DNA of 64,000 bases. It comes from Tissierellia bacterium (GTDB taxonomy: Bacteria; Bacillota; Clostridia; Tissierellales; Peptoniphilaceae). The DNA lies in NCBI GenBank assembly GCA_030529425.1, contig JAUMWX010000005.1, positions 61,006-125,005 on the forward strand, read 5' to 3'. This document shows, in pieces, positions 29,332-39,384 of the stretch. Made by a program: the position numbers and the translations under genes. The notes under the pieces were generated by a model, which was given only the letters and a program-made list of their open reading frames with translations, was not told where the DNA came from and did no database searches. Position 1 is the first letter of the stretch. Each line of letters starts with the position of its first letter.

Positions 29332-31356
29332 ATGAAAAGAGAAAACATTGACATAGAGGATTTAAAGCTTTCCATTTTGGAGGAAGCTAAAAAAATAGCG
29401 TCTGAGAAGAATGATACAATTACTTTTTCTCAACTGGAGTCAATTGAAGGATATTCTACATTGGAAGATGAGGATGTGGAGAGTGTCAAAAAAATTCTGG
29501 TTGAGTGCGATATTGAAATCGTAAAGGATGATTTTATAAGTAAAGATATTGAAATAGATGATGTCGACTATGATTCCTTAGAAGAGGAGGAAGATGCCAA
29601 AGATGACGAAGAAACCGATGTAGAGGATATCAGCGACATTAAAGGTATTTTCGCTGATGACCCGGTCAAGATGTATTTAAAAGAAATCGGGAAGATCAAT
29701 CTTTTGACAGCTGAAGAGGAAGTTGTGCTTGCAATTCAGATGGAAGAGGGAGAAATAGCTAAAAAGATCCTTAGCAGCGTAAAGTTAAATGTTAAAGAAC
29801 ATGTAGAGCTTACAAAAATTAAGACTTATTCAGATATTGCAAATGATGTTTTGAACATAAACGAAAGTTTTGAAAATAGAAAAAATCTGCAAGGCGAAGA
29901 ATACAAAAAAATAATTGACAGATTAAAGTATTTTGCAAGATTTAGAAGGGTTCTTGATGAGAAAGAAGTGACAAGGGAACTTGAGTCAAAGCTTGAATTA
30001 TTGGGAGCATTTAACGGATTGATTTTCAAGAGATTGGGAGCAGTCAAATTGTCTCAAGGAAAGATAGAGGATTTGACATTTGCATATTTCGGTTTAAAAT
30101 CATTGCTTTTAGACATCCTTTTGAATGATGAGGTATTGACATCTCCGGAACTTGAGCAAAAGAATCAATATCCTGAGGTTTTAAAATATATTTTGGAAAA
30201 TGATCAGGAAATCAAGGATAAAATAAAAAACATGATTGAAAAAACTGAAAATGAGGATCATTTTCTTGAAGAAACCGAAAAATTGGGATTGGAGCTTGAA
30301 GGGATTGAAGATTTTAGAGTTCCACGAGAGTTGAAGTATATTATTTTGACCGAATATGTAAGGGCTGATTTACTTATAAGACAAAGATTGGACTCGGAGC
30401 AGCTGAAGATACTTTCCGTAGAGGAGGAAATTTATTCGCATCTTGATAAGGGGATAGACTTTGTTCTTTCAACTCATTTTGGAAATCTCGACGAAGAAAT
30501 GAGTGATTACCTACTTGAGCAACTAAAAGCCATCTACCAAAAGGGAATTGTAAACGAAAAAATCATCACAGAAAGTATGTTAAGTGATGAAGATTTAAGG
30601 CAGCTGAAGAAAGCCTATAAAAAGGGTGAAAAAGCCAAAAAGAGATTGGCTGAAACCAATTTGAGATTGGTTGTATCCATTGCAAAGAGATATGTTGGAA
30701 GGGGAATGAGTTTTCTTGATCTTATACAAGAAGGAAATTTGGGACTTATGAAAGCCGTTGACAAGTTCGATTATAAGAGGGGATTTAAATTTTCCACCTA
30801 TGCGACTTGGTGGATTAGACAGGCTATTACCAGAGCCATAGCAGATCAAGCAAGAACTATCAGAATTCCTGTGCATATGGTTGAAACTATAAATAAACTT
30901 GTTAGAGTTCAAAGGCAATTGCTTCAAGAATTAGGCAGAAACCCTACAAATGAAGAAATAGCCGAAGAAATGAATATTGATGTGGAAAAGGTCAGAGAAG
31001 TCAGAAAAATAGCTCAAGAACCCGTTTCATTGGAAGCTCCTATCGGGGAAGAGGATGACAGCCATTTGGGAGATTTCATCATGGACGAGAAGGCACTCGC
31101 TCCGGACGAAGCCGCAAATCAAACGATGTTGCGTGAACAATTGGAAGACATCTTAAACACATTATCCGAGAGAGAGAAAAAAGTTGTTGAGCAAAGGTTC
31201 GGTTTAATTGACGGAGTACCAAAGACATTGGAGGATGTAGGAAAAGAATTCAATGTAACAAGAGAAAGAATCAGACAGATTGAAGCGAAGGCAATCAGAA
31301 AATTGAAAAGACCTGGAAAGGGAGACAAGATAAAAGATTTCCTTGAAGGATTTTAG
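29332..31356 (+). CDS. sigA: Primary RNA polymerase sigma factor with a large insertion
   Basis: The housekeeping sigma70 factor, 674 residues, far longer than the roughly 370 of Bacillus SigA. An acidic N-terminal region (residues 1-105) precedes region 1.2 ([12 protein letters not shown], 109-120). A helical insert of about 290 residues (about 141-430) follows. Then regions 2 to 4: [40 protein letters not shown] and the region 4 helix-turn-helix [20 protein letters not shown]. The insert lies where other phyla carry the nonconserved region of sigma70. AAGGAGG precedes the ATG. A terminator follows, ending the macromolecular-synthesis block with dnaG. Confidence 0.97.
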   Translation: MKRENIDIEDLKLSILEEAKKIASEKNDTITFSQLESIEGYSTLEDEDVESVKKILVECDIEIVKDDFISKDIEIDDVDYDSLEEEEDAKDDEETDVEDISDIKGIFADDPVKMYLKEIGKINLLTAEEEVVLAIQMEEGEIAKKILSSVKLNVKEHVELTKIKTYSDIANDVLNINESFENRKNLQGEEYKKIIDRLKYFARFRRVLDEKEVTRELESKLELLGAFNGLIFKRLGAVKLSQGKIEDLTFAYFGLKSLLLDILLNDEVLTSPELEQKNQYPEVLKYILENDQEIKDKIKNMIEKTENEDHFLEETEKLGLELEGIEDFRVPRELKYIILTEYVRADLLIRQRLDSEQLKILSVEEEIYSHLDKGIDFVLSTHFGNLDEEMSDYLLEQLKAIYQKGIVNEKIITESMLSDEDLRQLKKAYKKGEKAKKRLAETNLRLVVSIAKRYVGRGMSFLDLIQEGNLGLMKAVDKFDYKRGFKFSTYATWWIRQAITRAIADQARTIRIPVHMVETINKLVRVQRQLLQELGRNPTNEEIAEEMNIDVEKVREVRKIAQEPVSLEAPIGEEDDSHLGDFIMDEKALAPDEAANQTMLREQLEDILNTLSEREKKVVEQRFGLIDGVPKTLEDVGKEFNVTRERIRQIEAKAIRKLKRPGKGDKIKDFLEGF

Positions 31357-31357
31357 A

Positions 31358-31384
31358 AAAGAGCTCTCAAAGGAGCTCTTTTTA
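31358..31384 (+). terminator. Terminator after sigA
   Basis: A 9-bp stem AAAGAGCTC / GAGCTCTTT with a TCAAAG loop, followed by more T. Confidence 0.85.
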
Positions 31385-31410
31385 TTGGAAATTTTTGTAT
31401 TTAAGGAGAA

Positions 31411-32091
31411 ATGATGAAGAGACTGGATTTGCTGGTTAGTTTGGTAAATGAAGGGAAAATTGTTGCCGATATCGGAACGGATCACGGAATAACCGCAATA
31501 GAAATATATGAGAAAAAGAAACCTAAAAAAGTTATTGCCACTGATATTAGTGAAAACTCGCTTCAAAAATTAAGAGATAAGCTTAAAATTAATAAGTATG
31601 ATATTAAAACAATTGTCACCGACGGAATTTACTCCTTGACTGAATTTAATGTTGAAGAAATAATTATTTCAGGGATGGGAGGATATCTGATTTCAGAGAT
31701 AATTGACAGAGGTATGGAAGTTGCTAAAAATGCCGAGAAATTAATTTTGCAAGCAAATAATTCTTTGGATTGGTTAAGAAGATATTTACATAATAACGGA
31801 TTTGAGATTGAAGATGAAAAGATGTGTTTTGATGAGGGAATTTATTATTTTGTAATCATTACAAAATATACCGGAAATACATATCTTTACGAAAAAGATG
31901 TTTATTATGAGTATGGTTATAATAATGTAAAAATGAAAAATGAGATTTTTATTAATTTTCTAAATTCAAAAATTGATGAGCTCAAAGGGATATTGATTAA
32001 TCTTGAAAGTCTGTCCACAAAATCGGCAATGGAAAGAAAAGATGAATTGAAAAAAGAGATAAATAAAATTGAGGAAATAAAATGCTTATAG
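31411..32091 (+). CDS. trmK: tRNA (adenine22-N1)-methyltransferase
   Basis: A 226-residue SAM-dependent methyltransferase of the TrmK/COG2384 family. Motif I is VADIGTDHGIT, motif II IATDIS, and the catalytic-loop region GMGGYLISEIID and QANNSLDWLRRYL are family marks. Two adjacent ATGs (31411 and 31414) follow AAGGAG. It overlaps the nif3-type gene by 10 bases, the same pair order as in Bacillus. Confidence 0.93.
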   Translation: MMKRLDLLVSLVNEGKIVADIGTDHGITAIEIYEKKKPKKVIATDISENSLQKLRDKLKINKYDIKTIVTDGIYSLTEFNVEEIIISGMGGYLISEIIDRGMEVAKNAEKLILQANNSLDWLRRYLHNNGFEIEDEKMCFDEGIYYFVIITKYTGNTYLYEKDVYYEYGYNNVKMKNEIFINFLNSKIDELKGILINLESLSTKSAMERKDELKKEINKIEEIKCL

Positions 32092-32852
32092 GAGAATTTT
32101 TAGATCTATTTGAAAGCAAATTCCCGTCAAATATCCAGGAAGAATGGGATAATAGCGGATTACAGGTTGGAGATTGCGGTGATGAATTGAAAGGAATATT
32201 ATTATGTGTGGATGTATCCTCAGAGTCAGTTGAAATGGCGGAAAGTAAAGGTTGCAATTTAATAATTTCCCATCATCCCATAATTTTCGACGAGTTGAAG
32301 AGCATCGAAAAATCACATTTTATCGGTAAAAAAATATTTTCCGCAATCGAGAAAAAGATAAGTATATATTCGACTCATACGGCAATTGATGCAAACGGAT
32401 TAAATTTCTATGTATTCAAAAAAATGGGATATGCTTCCGAAGGAAATATATCTATGCTGAACGAAAACTATGGATATGGAGATTTTTCAGAAACTGATGA
32501 AAGTGTTTTAGACATCATTTCAAAAATTAAGGATGTTTTTAATATCGATCATGCTCTGTATTATGGAGATTATTCCGCACGTATAAATAAAGTAGGGTTG
32601 GTTACGGGATCAGGAATGGATTTTCTGGGAGAGTGCATAAATAAAAATCTTGATTTATATATTACGGCAGATGTCAAACATCACGATGCTTTGGATGCTG
32701 TTGAACAGGGCCTTAATCTGTTGGACATAGGACATTATGATTCGGAAAAATTATTTATAGATTACTTGGAAGAAGAAATTTATAAAATTGACGAATCTAT
32801 AAAGACAGAGAGGTATTATGCCGATAAAAAATATATTAGAAGAATTGTGTAA
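32082..32852 (+). CDS. Nif3-like dinuclear metal centre protein
   Basis: A 256-residue member of the Nif3/YqfO family. It is the short form without the PII-like insert. Metal-binding His/Asp positions are visible in NLIISHHPIIF, STHTAIDA and the C-terminal DIGHYDSEK. Proposed roles include GTP cyclohydrolase-like or hydrolase activity, but the biological function is unsettled. It is coupled to trmK by a 10-base overlap. Confidence 0.92.
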   Translation: MLIGEFLDLFESKFPSNIQEEWDNSGLQVGDCGDELKGILLCVDVSSESVEMAESKGCNLIISHHPIIFDELKSIEKSHFIGKKIFSAIEKKISIYSTHTAIDANGLNFYVFKKMGYASEGNISMLNENYGYGDFSETDESVLDIISKIKDVFNIDHALYYGDYSARINKVGLVTGSGMDFLGECINKNLDLYITADVKHHDALDAVEQGLNLLDIGHYDSEKLFIDYLEEEIYKIDESIKTERYYADKKYIRRIV

Positions 32853-32862
32853 TATCTAAAAC

Positions 32863-32891
32863 TGGTCAACATCAATACTTTGTGTTACAAT
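32863..32891 (+). promoter_or_regulatory. Promoter of rnpB
   Basis: The extended -10 element TGT-TACAAT (TACAAT at 32886-32891) is preceded at 17 bases by TGGTCA. Transcription would begin at or just before the RNase P RNA 5' end. Confidence 0.55.
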
Positions 32892-32897
32892 AAAGTC

Positions 32898-33218
32898 GAG
32901 TAAATCGGATAATCGCGTTTGAAACGAGGAAAGTCCGTGCACCACACAGCGAGGATGCCAGATAACGTCTGGTGGAGGCGACTCTAAGGCTAGTGCAACA
33001 GAGATATACCGCCCGAAAGGGTAAGGGTGGAAAGGTGAGGTAAGAGCTTACCAGCAAGTGGGTAACTACTTGGCTATGTAAACCCCATCCGGTGCAAGAT
33101 CAAATAGGAACAAACCTGGCAGCTGGTCAGGTCCGGTAGGTAGATTGCTTGAGCATATCGGCGACGATATGCCTAGACAGATGATTATTAGAACAGAACA
33201 CGGCTTACGGATTTGCTC
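32898..33218 (+). ncRNA. rnpB: RNase P RNA
   Basis: The catalytic RNA that matures tRNA 5' ends, about 321 bases. Universal blocks are visible: GAAACGAGGAAAGTCCGTGC near 32921, ACAGAGATATACCGCC near 32998, GGTAAGGGTGGAAAGGTG, TAAACCCCATCCG near 33079, and the closing ACAGAACACGGCTTAC. The ends are set by the P1 helix, GAGTAAATC (32898) with GATTTGCTC (33210-33218). The subtype was not resolved. Confidence 0.95.
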
Positions 33219-33221
33219 ATT

Positions 33222-33246
33222 AGTGGCTTTAACAGCCACTTTTTCT
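33222..33246 (+). terminator. Terminator after rnpB
   Basis: A 7-bp stem AGTGGCT / AGCCACT followed by TTTTCT. Confidence 0.85.
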
Positions 33247-33265
33247 ATAAATATTAAGGAGTGAT

Positions 33266-33715
33266 ATGATTGTGAATTTTGATGGTGAACCTATATTAAA
33301 AATTAAAACCGACGGTACAGTTCCCATGTATGCAACTGAGGGCGCTGCGGGATTTGATTTATTTTGCGCAAATGAAGAAGATATAATTGCTAAACCGAAT
33401 GAAGTAGTGGTAATTCCTACAGGATTGAGAGTCCAAATTCCTGAGGGATATTTCGGAGCTATTTATCCGAGATCTTCTGCCGGGATAAAGCTGAGATTTA
33501 AATTGGCGAATTCGACAGGGATAATCGATTCAGATTACAGGGGAGAGATAGTTATTTTCATGGTTAATGAATCCGAGAAAGATCATATCATTCATAAGGG
33601 CGACAGGCTTGTGCAGATGGTAATTCAACCTTATCTCAAGGTTAAAATAATGCCGGTTGAAGAGCTTGACGATACGGATAGAGGAGAGGGCGGAATAGGC
33701 TCTACCGGAAGATAA
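33266..33715 (+). CDS. dut: dUTP diphosphatase
   Basis: Hydrolyses dUTP to dUMP, keeping uracil out of DNA; 149 residues, trimeric type. All five motifs are present: AGFDLF, PRSSAGIK, GIIDSDYRGEI, GDRLVQMV and the C-terminal Gly-rich arm RGEGGIGSTGR. AAGGAG precedes the ATG. It converges on the leftward galactose operon with a shared terminator. Confidence 0.96.
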   Translation: MIVNFDGEPILKIKTDGTVPMYATEGAAGFDLFCANEEDIIAKPNEVVVIPTGLRVQIPEGYFGAIYPRSSAGIKLRFKLANSTGIIDSDYRGEIVIFMVNESEKDHIIHKGDRLVQMVIQPYLKVKIMPVEELDDTDRGEGGIGSTGR

Positions 33716-33724
33716 AATGTATTA

Positions 33725-33759
33725 AAAAACTTGTAAAGTTTAAAACCTTACAAGTTTTT
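33725..33759. terminator. Bidirectional terminator between dut and the gal operon
   Basis: A 12-bp stem AAAAACTTGTAA / TTACAAGTTTTT with an 11-base loop has an A-run on one side and a T-run on the other. It can serve dut on the plus strand and galK on the minus strand. Confidence 0.85.
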
Positions 33760-33760
33760 C

Positions 33761-34924
33761 TCATTTTATTTCTCTTGTTCCGTCATCGATTCCGGAAATT
33801 ATAAATTCGGCTTCAATGCCTGTGTCTTCCCTATATTTTTGTCCTACATATTCCTTGAATTCGTCAATTTTATCATTTTTCACGATAGCTATTCCGCAAC
33901 CTCCGAATCCTGCACCCGTCATTCTTGCACCCAAACAACCGTCAAATTCATTTGAATGTTTTGTAATTGAGTCAAGATGAGGACCTGTCACTTCATACAA
34001 ATCTCTCAATGAGTCATTTGATTGTACCAGGAGTTTTCCAAGAGTTTTGATATCGCCTCTTTGAAGAGCTTCCGTCGCTTTAATTACTCTGATATTTTCC
34101 AATATCACATGAGTTGCTCTCTTCTTTAATGTTTCGTCCGTAATTTTATCTAAAAGATGAATTTCATCTTCTTTTATGTCACAAAGATAATTTATTTCAG
34201 GCTTATATTTCTTTAATATATTTAAAGCTCTTTCAGATTCATCTCTTCTTTCGTTATATTTTGAGTCTTTTAATTCACGTCTTTTATTTGTATTCAATAT
34301 AACTATCTTATTATCCTTCAGATCGAATGGGAAATAAGTGTAACTTAAAGTATTTGTATCAAGATAAATGGCATGAGATTTTTTTCCAAGCGCAATCACA
34401 AACTGATCCATTATACCTGAATTTACACCGATGAACTCATTCTCCGTCCTTTTTCCCAGTTTAACAAGTTCAAGTTTGCTTATTCTTTCATAATTATAGA
34501 AGGAATTTGTTATTTCTCCCAATAACATTTCCAGAGATGCTGACGATGAAAGACCTGAACCGTTAGGTATATTTCCATATACAAGGATATCCAACCCTCC
34601 AATTTCAAAACCGGATTCTTTAATATACTTATTCATTCCTAAAGCATAATTCATCCAATCATTTTCATCTCTGTAAGTCAATTCGTTGAGAGATATTTCT
34701 CCGTGTTTTTCAAGATTTAGACTCCTCAGTCTAAGAACATTATCATCGTTAACTCTGGAGATTCCGTAAGTTCCTATTTCTATAGCGCAAGGAAATACTT
34801 TTCCGCCGTTATAATCTATATGTTCACCGATAATATTAATTCTTGAAGGAGAGAAAAATGCTCTGATTTCTTTTTCATTTTCTCCGAAAAATTCAATAAA
34901 TTTAGATTTTAATTCGTTAATCAT
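33761..34924 (-). CDS. galK: Galactokinase
   Basis: Phosphorylates galactose to galactose-1-phosphate; 387 residues, GHMP family. The signature SRINIIGEHIDYNGG is near the N-terminus, followed by the ATP-binding GSGLSSSAS and the C-terminal TGAGFGGCGIAIV. The ATG at 34924 is chosen because AGGAGA lies 7 bases before it; a longer frame to 34954 runs into galT. It overlaps galT by 8 bases and is the last gene of the leftward operon. Confidence 0.96.
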   Translation of the reverse strand: MINELKSKFIEFFGENEKEIRAFFSPSRINIIGEHIDYNGGKVFPCAIEIGTYGISRVNDDNVLRLRSLNLEKHGEISLNELTYRDENDWMNYALGMNKYIKESGFEIGGLDILVYGNIPNGSGLSSSASLEMLLGEITNSFYNYERISKLELVKLGKRTENEFIGVNSGIMDQFVIALGKKSHAIYLDTNTLSYTYFPFDLKDNKIVILNTNKRRELKDSKYNERRDESERALNILKKYKPEINYLCDIKEDEIHLLDKITDETLKKRATHVILENIRVIKATEALQRGDIKTLGKLLVQSNDSLRDLYEVTGPHLDSITKHSNEFDGCLGARMTGAGFGGCGIAIVKNDKIDEFKEYVGQKYREDTGIEAEFIISGIDDGTREIK

Positions 34925-35906
34925 TATATTTCTCCTGATATTTTTTGAAAGCATCTCTTAAGTGAACTGCGGTATCCTCAACCCTTGTAGGATTTGTTTT
35001 TGCCCATACACATGTTTCGGAAGATGCATTCCATTTAATGGAGTTTGCTCCTCGTAGGGGAGGAAAAAATTTTACATGGAAATTATAATATTTTTTGGAC
35101 TCTTCCTCTAGATCCGAATTTAGAGGAATTTGGTAAATTCCCATCATATAAGGAAATTCTCTGTTAAACATAGTATCAAATGTTCCCTGTAAATCTTTAA
35201 GAATTTTTGCAAAGCTTACAGAAATATTCTCGTCAAAATCTTCAAAAGTAAATACATTATCTCTTTTAGGGACAATATAACAACCATAAGGATAATCCGT
35301 GTAATATGGAAGAAACACTACAAATTCATCATTTTCCATTATAATTCTGTCTTTCACTTTCAATTCTTCATCACGGATTTTTAGTATTAATGATTCTTTG
35401 TTTTCCTGATAATATTTTTTTGAATTCGCCAACTCCAATTTTATTCTTAAAGGCATAAAACCGTATCCATATATTTGACCGTGAGGATGTGGTTGTGTAG
35501 TCCCTACTTCCTTACCTCTATTTTCAAAAATCAAAATATACTCAATGTTTTTATCTTTTTTTATCTCTAAAAATCTTTCTTTCCATAGATTAACAAGTTC
35601 AGTCAAGTGTTCAACTGAAAGATGCCATAAGCTTGCGTTGTGATCGGGTGAGTAAAGGATTACTTCAGCTTTCCCAAATGATTTTTTAGCCTGATAAAAA
35701 TCTGTTGTAACATCATCAATTTCAGGTGGATTTGGCTGCATTGACGGCCAATCATTATCATATTTTAAGACTGTGTAATTATCCGGAACTTTTCCTGAAC
35801 CGGGGCAAAATGCACAATAATTTTTCGGCATATCGGGACGATTTTGTCTGTTTCCTGCGACAATTGTCCAATCATCAATTAATGGATTATATCTGAATTC
35901 TGCCAT
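34917..35906 (-). CDS. galT: Galactose-1-phosphate uridylyltransferase
   Basis: Exchanges UMP between UDP-glucose and galactose-1-phosphate; 329 residues, class I type. The active-site HPH is in TQPHPHGQIY and the C-terminal block FHVKFFPPLR matches. A zinc-site Cys pair is visible as CAFCPG. It lies one base from the mutarotase-like gene and overlaps galK. No galE lies in this operon. Confidence 0.95.
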   Translation of the reverse strand: MAEFRYNPLIDDWTIVAGNRQNRPDMPKNYCAFCPGSGKVPDNYTVLKYDNDWPSMQPNPPEIDDVTTDFYQAKKSFGKAEVILYSPDHNASLWHLSVEHLTELVNLWKERFLEIKKDKNIEYILIFENRGKEVGTTQPHPHGQIYGYGFMPLRIKLELANSKKYYQENKESLILKIRDEELKVKDRIIMENDEFVVFLPYYTDYPYGCYIVPKRDNVFTFEDFDENISVSFAKILKDLQGTFDTMFNREFPYMMGIYQIPLNSDLEEESKKYYNFHVKFFPPLRGANSIKWNASSETCVWAKTNPTRVEDTAVHLRDAFKKYQEKYND

Positions 35907-35907
35907 T

Positions 35908-36789
35908 TTACACCTCTTTGATATTAATTTCTACGCTCCACTCATTTGAGGAGTTAGCCATTACCTTTTCATATTTTTCGTTGTCGAAAGCATTTTCGAG
36001 ACTGTCATAAAACCCGTTTGAAGGTTCAATTGCAATATTTTTCTCACCTTTAAAACCCCCGGTTGTCAACCACACTCCCAAGTAAGGGATTACTATAGGA
36101 TTAAAATTAATTTCAAATTTCAAGTGTTTGTCAGGGTGAACCAAAGAGGCCCAACCTTTTGACATCTTGTCCGTAAAATAGTATTTATAAGTACTGTTTT
36201 CTTTGAAGTTTGAAATTTTGGTAATATCGAAATCCCACACTTCGTCATTTTGAACATTAATATAATTCTTTAGTTCATGTGGGAATTCTAAATAACTTGA
36301 ATCTTCGTAATTAAGTAATCCGTGAAATGCCCATAAGTACATATAATTCTTATCCGTATTATTTATAATCTTATATTTTATGATTATTTTTGATTTTTCA
36401 AGGCTGATATATTTTTCAAAAATAAGAGGAATTGACGGCAAGGTGACTTTACCGACATAACCGTTATAAGTGGGCTCAACATTCCATTTAAGAGACCATA
36501 CATCCCCATGGTCAACAAGTTTAATATCCGTTCCCGGATATAGACATGTATCTATGCTGGGAATACAGTCATCTATTCCGGAAGTATCATATTTTGAAAA
36601 ATCATCACCGTATTTCGCTCTTTCATATTTCCCGTCAGTCGGTTGAAATACAAATTCAAAATTTTTAATTTTATGTTTTATTGAAGCGATTTTAAATCCT
36701 AAATCGGGAAGGAGGATTACGGATAAATCCTCATTTTCTAAATTTAGGAACTCCATGTTTTTATACAATTTTTCCATGATATTTTCCAT
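35908..36789 (-). CDS. Aldose 1-epimerase (galactose mutarotase)-like protein
   Basis: A 293-residue protein of the galactose mutarotase-like fold, expected to interconvert alpha and beta anomers of galactose. Recognisable pieces are the N-terminal strand region (LSVILLPDLGFKIASIKHKI), the substrate-facing LWAFHGLLNYEDSS with its His, and VWLTTGGFKGEKNIAIEPSNG near the end, where the catalytic Glu would lie (AIEPSNGF). The start at 36789 directly follows the mglC stop; an earlier in-frame start would overlap mglC. Divergence from classical GalM leaves the exact substrate open. Confidence 0.78.
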   Translation of the reverse strand: MENIMEKLYKNMEFLNLENEDLSVILLPDLGFKIASIKHKIKNFEFVFQPTDGKYERAKYGDDFSKYDTSGIDDCIPSIDTCLYPGTDIKLVDHGDVWSLKWNVEPTYNGYVGKVTLPSIPLIFEKYISLEKSKIIIKYKIINNTDKNYMYLWAFHGLLNYEDSSYLEFPHELKNYINVQNDEVWDFDITKISNFKENSTYKYYFTDKMSKGWASLVHPDKHLKFEINFNPIVIPYLGVWLTTGGFKGEKNIAIEPSNGFYDSLENAFDNEKYEKVMANSSNEWSVEINIKEV

Positions 36790-36790
36790 A

Positions 36791-37816
36791 TTATTTCTTT
36801 TTAATGTACTTTCTTGTATCAAGAGCTACAGCAACAAGGATTAATAAACCTTTTATAAATATTTGCCAATAAGTGTGAAGATTAATAAATATTAAACCGT
36901 AGTTAATAACTTGAAGAAGAATTACACCTAAAACAATTCCCGAAATTTTACCTACACCGCCGGAGAATGAAACACCACCTATTACACAAGCTGCTATCGC
37001 ATCAAGTTCGTAGTTTGTTCCGGTGTTAATGTTTGCGTTTCCAAGTCTTGGGGCTTCCAAGAAACCTGCGATACCGTACATTATTCCCGACATGATAAAT
37101 ACGATAATAATATTTCTTTCAACATTTATACCTGAAACCTCTGCGGCTTCCATATTTCCGCCTATTGCAAACATATTTTTTCCCAATCTTGTATGGTTCC
37201 AAATAATATACATAATAATAGTTGCAATGGCTGCATATATTATAAGATATGGAATGGAGAATCCCAATATATCAAGTCTGCCTGTTGAAAGTTTGCTGTA
37301 TATTGGTCTAAATCCTGACAAAGGTTGAGCACCGTGAGGGGATTTATTAATAATAACTTGGATTAAACCGTAAAGAACAAGTTGTGTACCGAGAGTAGCG
37401 ATAAATGCGTGCAATTTTAATTTTGCAACGCCGAAACCATTTACAAAACCTATCAAAGCACCTACTATTATTGCTGCAACAAATCCCACTATTATAGGCA
37501 TTTCAGATAAATTTGGGAAATATTTTGTTGCGGAATCCGATGCTTGAAGCAATGCAGTTGAAACAAGCGCGGTCATACCTATGGCTCTACCTGCGGAAAG
37601 ATCCGTTCCGGCTAGTACTATAAGACCTCCAACTCCCAAAGCCATTATCAATTTAGTTGATGCTTGAGTTAAAACATTTACAAAATTGCTGAAACTTAAA
37701 AAGCTGGGTTCTTTGTAAATTATATATCCTATCAGCAATAGGATTACTATTGTCAATGCATAAGAAATTAAAAAATTAGTAATTTTTTCTCTTTTGAATT
37801 TATTTTTAGTGTTCAT
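36791..37816 (-). CDS. mglC: Galactose/methyl-galactoside ABC transporter permease
   Basis: Membrane component of a BPD-type sugar importer, 341 residues with about eight to ten helices. The permease marks GGLIVLAGTDLSAGRAIGMT, NGFGVAKLKLHAFIATLGT and AACVIGGVSFSGGVG are those of the ribose/galactose family. GAGG precedes the ATG, 8 bases after mglA. It pairs with the MglA ATPase and the MglB binding protein. Confidence 0.94.
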   Translation of the reverse strand: MNTKNKFKREKITNFLISYALTIVILLLIGYIIYKEPSFLSFSNFVNVLTQASTKLIMALGVGGLIVLAGTDLSAGRAIGMTALVSTALLQASDSATKYFPNLSEMPIIVGFVAAIIVGALIGFVNGFGVAKLKLHAFIATLGTQLVLYGLIQVIINKSPHGAQPLSGFRPIYSKLSTGRLDILGFSIPYLIIYAAIATIIMYIIWNHTRLGKNMFAIGGNMEAAEVSGINVERNIIIVFIMSGIMYGIAGFLEAPRLGNANINTGTNYELDAIAACVIGGVSFSGGVGKISGIVLGVILLQVINYGLIFINLHTYWQIFIKGLLILVAVALDTRKYIKKK

Positions 37817-37824
37817 ATATACCT

Positions 37825-39321
37825 CTATAAATACTTAGTTGCAAGTTCCATTACTTTATGTTGATCAAGATCTTTAACATTTTCAATGCCTGAAACATGC
37901 CCGTCACTCATTACCATAATTCTGTCACAAATGCCGAATAATTCAGGCATTTCTGAAGATATAACGATAATTCCTTTACCTTCATTTGCCAAATTAATAA
38001 TTAATTGATAAATCTCATATTTCGCTCCTACATCAATTCCCCTGGTAGGTTCATCCAAAAGCAGTACAGAAGGATTTGTAAGCAACCATTTACTCATGAT
38101 TACTTTTTGTTGGTTACCTCCTGAAAGATTTCTGATTTGAGTTTTATTGGAAGGAGTTTTTATATTTAACGCCTTTATTTCCAAATCCGCAGCTTTTGAC
38201 ATCTTTTTATTGTTTACAAATATAAACTTTAAATAGTCCTTAATACTTGCTATTGCGGTATTGAAAGTTATGGATTCCATAGGGAATATACCGGTGCTTC
38301 TTCTTTCTTCTGTAACCAGTGCAAACCCGTTATTAATGGCATCCATAGGCGTTCTGTTTTTAATCTCTTTTCCGTTTAATATCAATTTACCTTCTTTTTT
38401 CGCTCTAAGACCGAAAATCGTTTCCACCAATTCAGTTCTTCTTGCCCCCACAAGACCTGCGATACCAAGGATTTCTCCTTTTCTCAATTCAAAGTTTGCA
38501 TTTGTGAATGTTGGAGGATATTGACCTGAAAAGTTTTCAACTTTAAGTAATGTTTCTCTGGGAATATTTGTTTTTGGAGGATATACATTTTCTACGCTTC
38601 TACCTACCATGAGAGATATTATTTTGTCGGTTGTCAAATCCTTTGCATCTTCCGTAGCAATCCATTTTCCGTCTCTCATTACGGTTACTTCATCGGAAAT
38701 CCTAAGAATTTCTTCCATCTTGTGAGAAATATATATTATTCCGACCCCGCGTTTTTTAAGAGTATCAATAATTCTGAACAATATTTCAACTTCTTGTTCA
38801 GTCAGTGAAGAGCTGGGCTCATCGAGAACAAGAATTTTTGCGTCATATGAAACTGCTTTTGCAATTTCAATAAGCTGTCTTTGGGCAACTGAAAGTTGTC
38901 CTGTAATAGTTCGAGGATTAATATCAATATTTAAATCCTTAAAGACTTCTTCACAATATTCATACATCTTTTTTTGGTCTACCCAAAAAGATTTTGTAGG
39001 AAATCTTCCCAGCATCATATTATCTGCGACATCTCTTTGTAAAACTTGGTTAAGTTCTTGGTGAACCATGGCAACCCCATGTTCCAAGGCATCTTTTGGA
39101 CTTTTAAAAACCAGTTTTTCTCCATCTATGTATATTTCTCCGGAATCTTCTTTATAAATTCCGAACAACACCTTCATTAATGTAGATTTTCCGGCACCGT
39201 TTTCTCCCATAAGAGCATGTACTGTTCCGGGTTTTACTTTTAGTCGAGCATTATCTAAGGCCTTTACACCGGGAAAAGATTTATTGATGTTAATCATTTC
39301 TAATAAATATTTTGTTTCCAT
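37825..39321 (-). CDS. mglA: Galactose/methyl-galactoside ABC transporter ATP-binding protein
   Basis: A 498-residue tandem ABC ATPase. The N-terminal half has Walker [10 protein letters not shown] and signature LSVAQRQ; the C-terminal half has a degenerate Walker A (GLVGARRTE) with an intact signature LSGGNQQ and Walker [10 protein letters not shown]. This asymmetry is normal for MglA and RbsA. GGAGC precedes the ATG. It is separated from mglB by 63 bases holding a perfect palindrome. Confidence 0.95.
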   Translation of the reverse strand: METKYLLEMININKSFPGVKALDNARLKVKPGTVHALMGENGAGKSTLMKVLFGIYKEDSGEIYIDGEKLVFKSPKDALEHGVAMVHQELNQVLQRDVADNMMLGRFPTKSFWVDQKKMYEYCEEVFKDLNIDINPRTITGQLSVAQRQLIEIAKAVSYDAKILVLDEPSSSLTEQEVEILFRIIDTLKKRGVGIIYISHKMEEILRISDEVTVMRDGKWIATEDAKDLTTDKIISLMVGRSVENVYPPKTNIPRETLLKVENFSGQYPPTFTNANFELRKGEILGIAGLVGARRTELVETIFGLRAKKEGKLILNGKEIKNRTPMDAINNGFALVTEERRSTGIFPMESITFNTAIASIKDYLKFIFVNNKKMSKAADLEIKALNIKTPSNKTQIRNLSGGNQQKVIMSKWLLTNPSVLLLDEPTRGIDVGAKYEIYQLIINLANEGKGIIVISSEMPELFGICDRIMVMSDGHVSGIENVKDLDQHKVMELATKYL

Positions 39322-39341
39322 ATCTGCTCCAATTCTATCTT

Positions 39342-39371
39342 AAAATAGGCACACTATAGTGTGCCTATTTT
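39342..39371 (-). terminator. Perfect 30-bp palindrome between mglB and mglA
   Basis: AAAATAGGCACACTA is followed directly by its exact reverse complement. In RNA it forms a very stable hairpin ending in U4, but no longer T-tract follows on the minus strand. It probably acts as a partial terminator and 3'-end protector that keeps mglB more abundant than mglA and mglC, as is usual for binding-protein operons. Confidence 0.75.
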
Positions 39372-39384
39372 ATAGTATTAGTTT

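Noticed and set aside
19875..31356. tRNA genes in the housekeeping block
   Set aside because: No cloverleaf or TTCRANNC-type arm was found here or elsewhere in the window.
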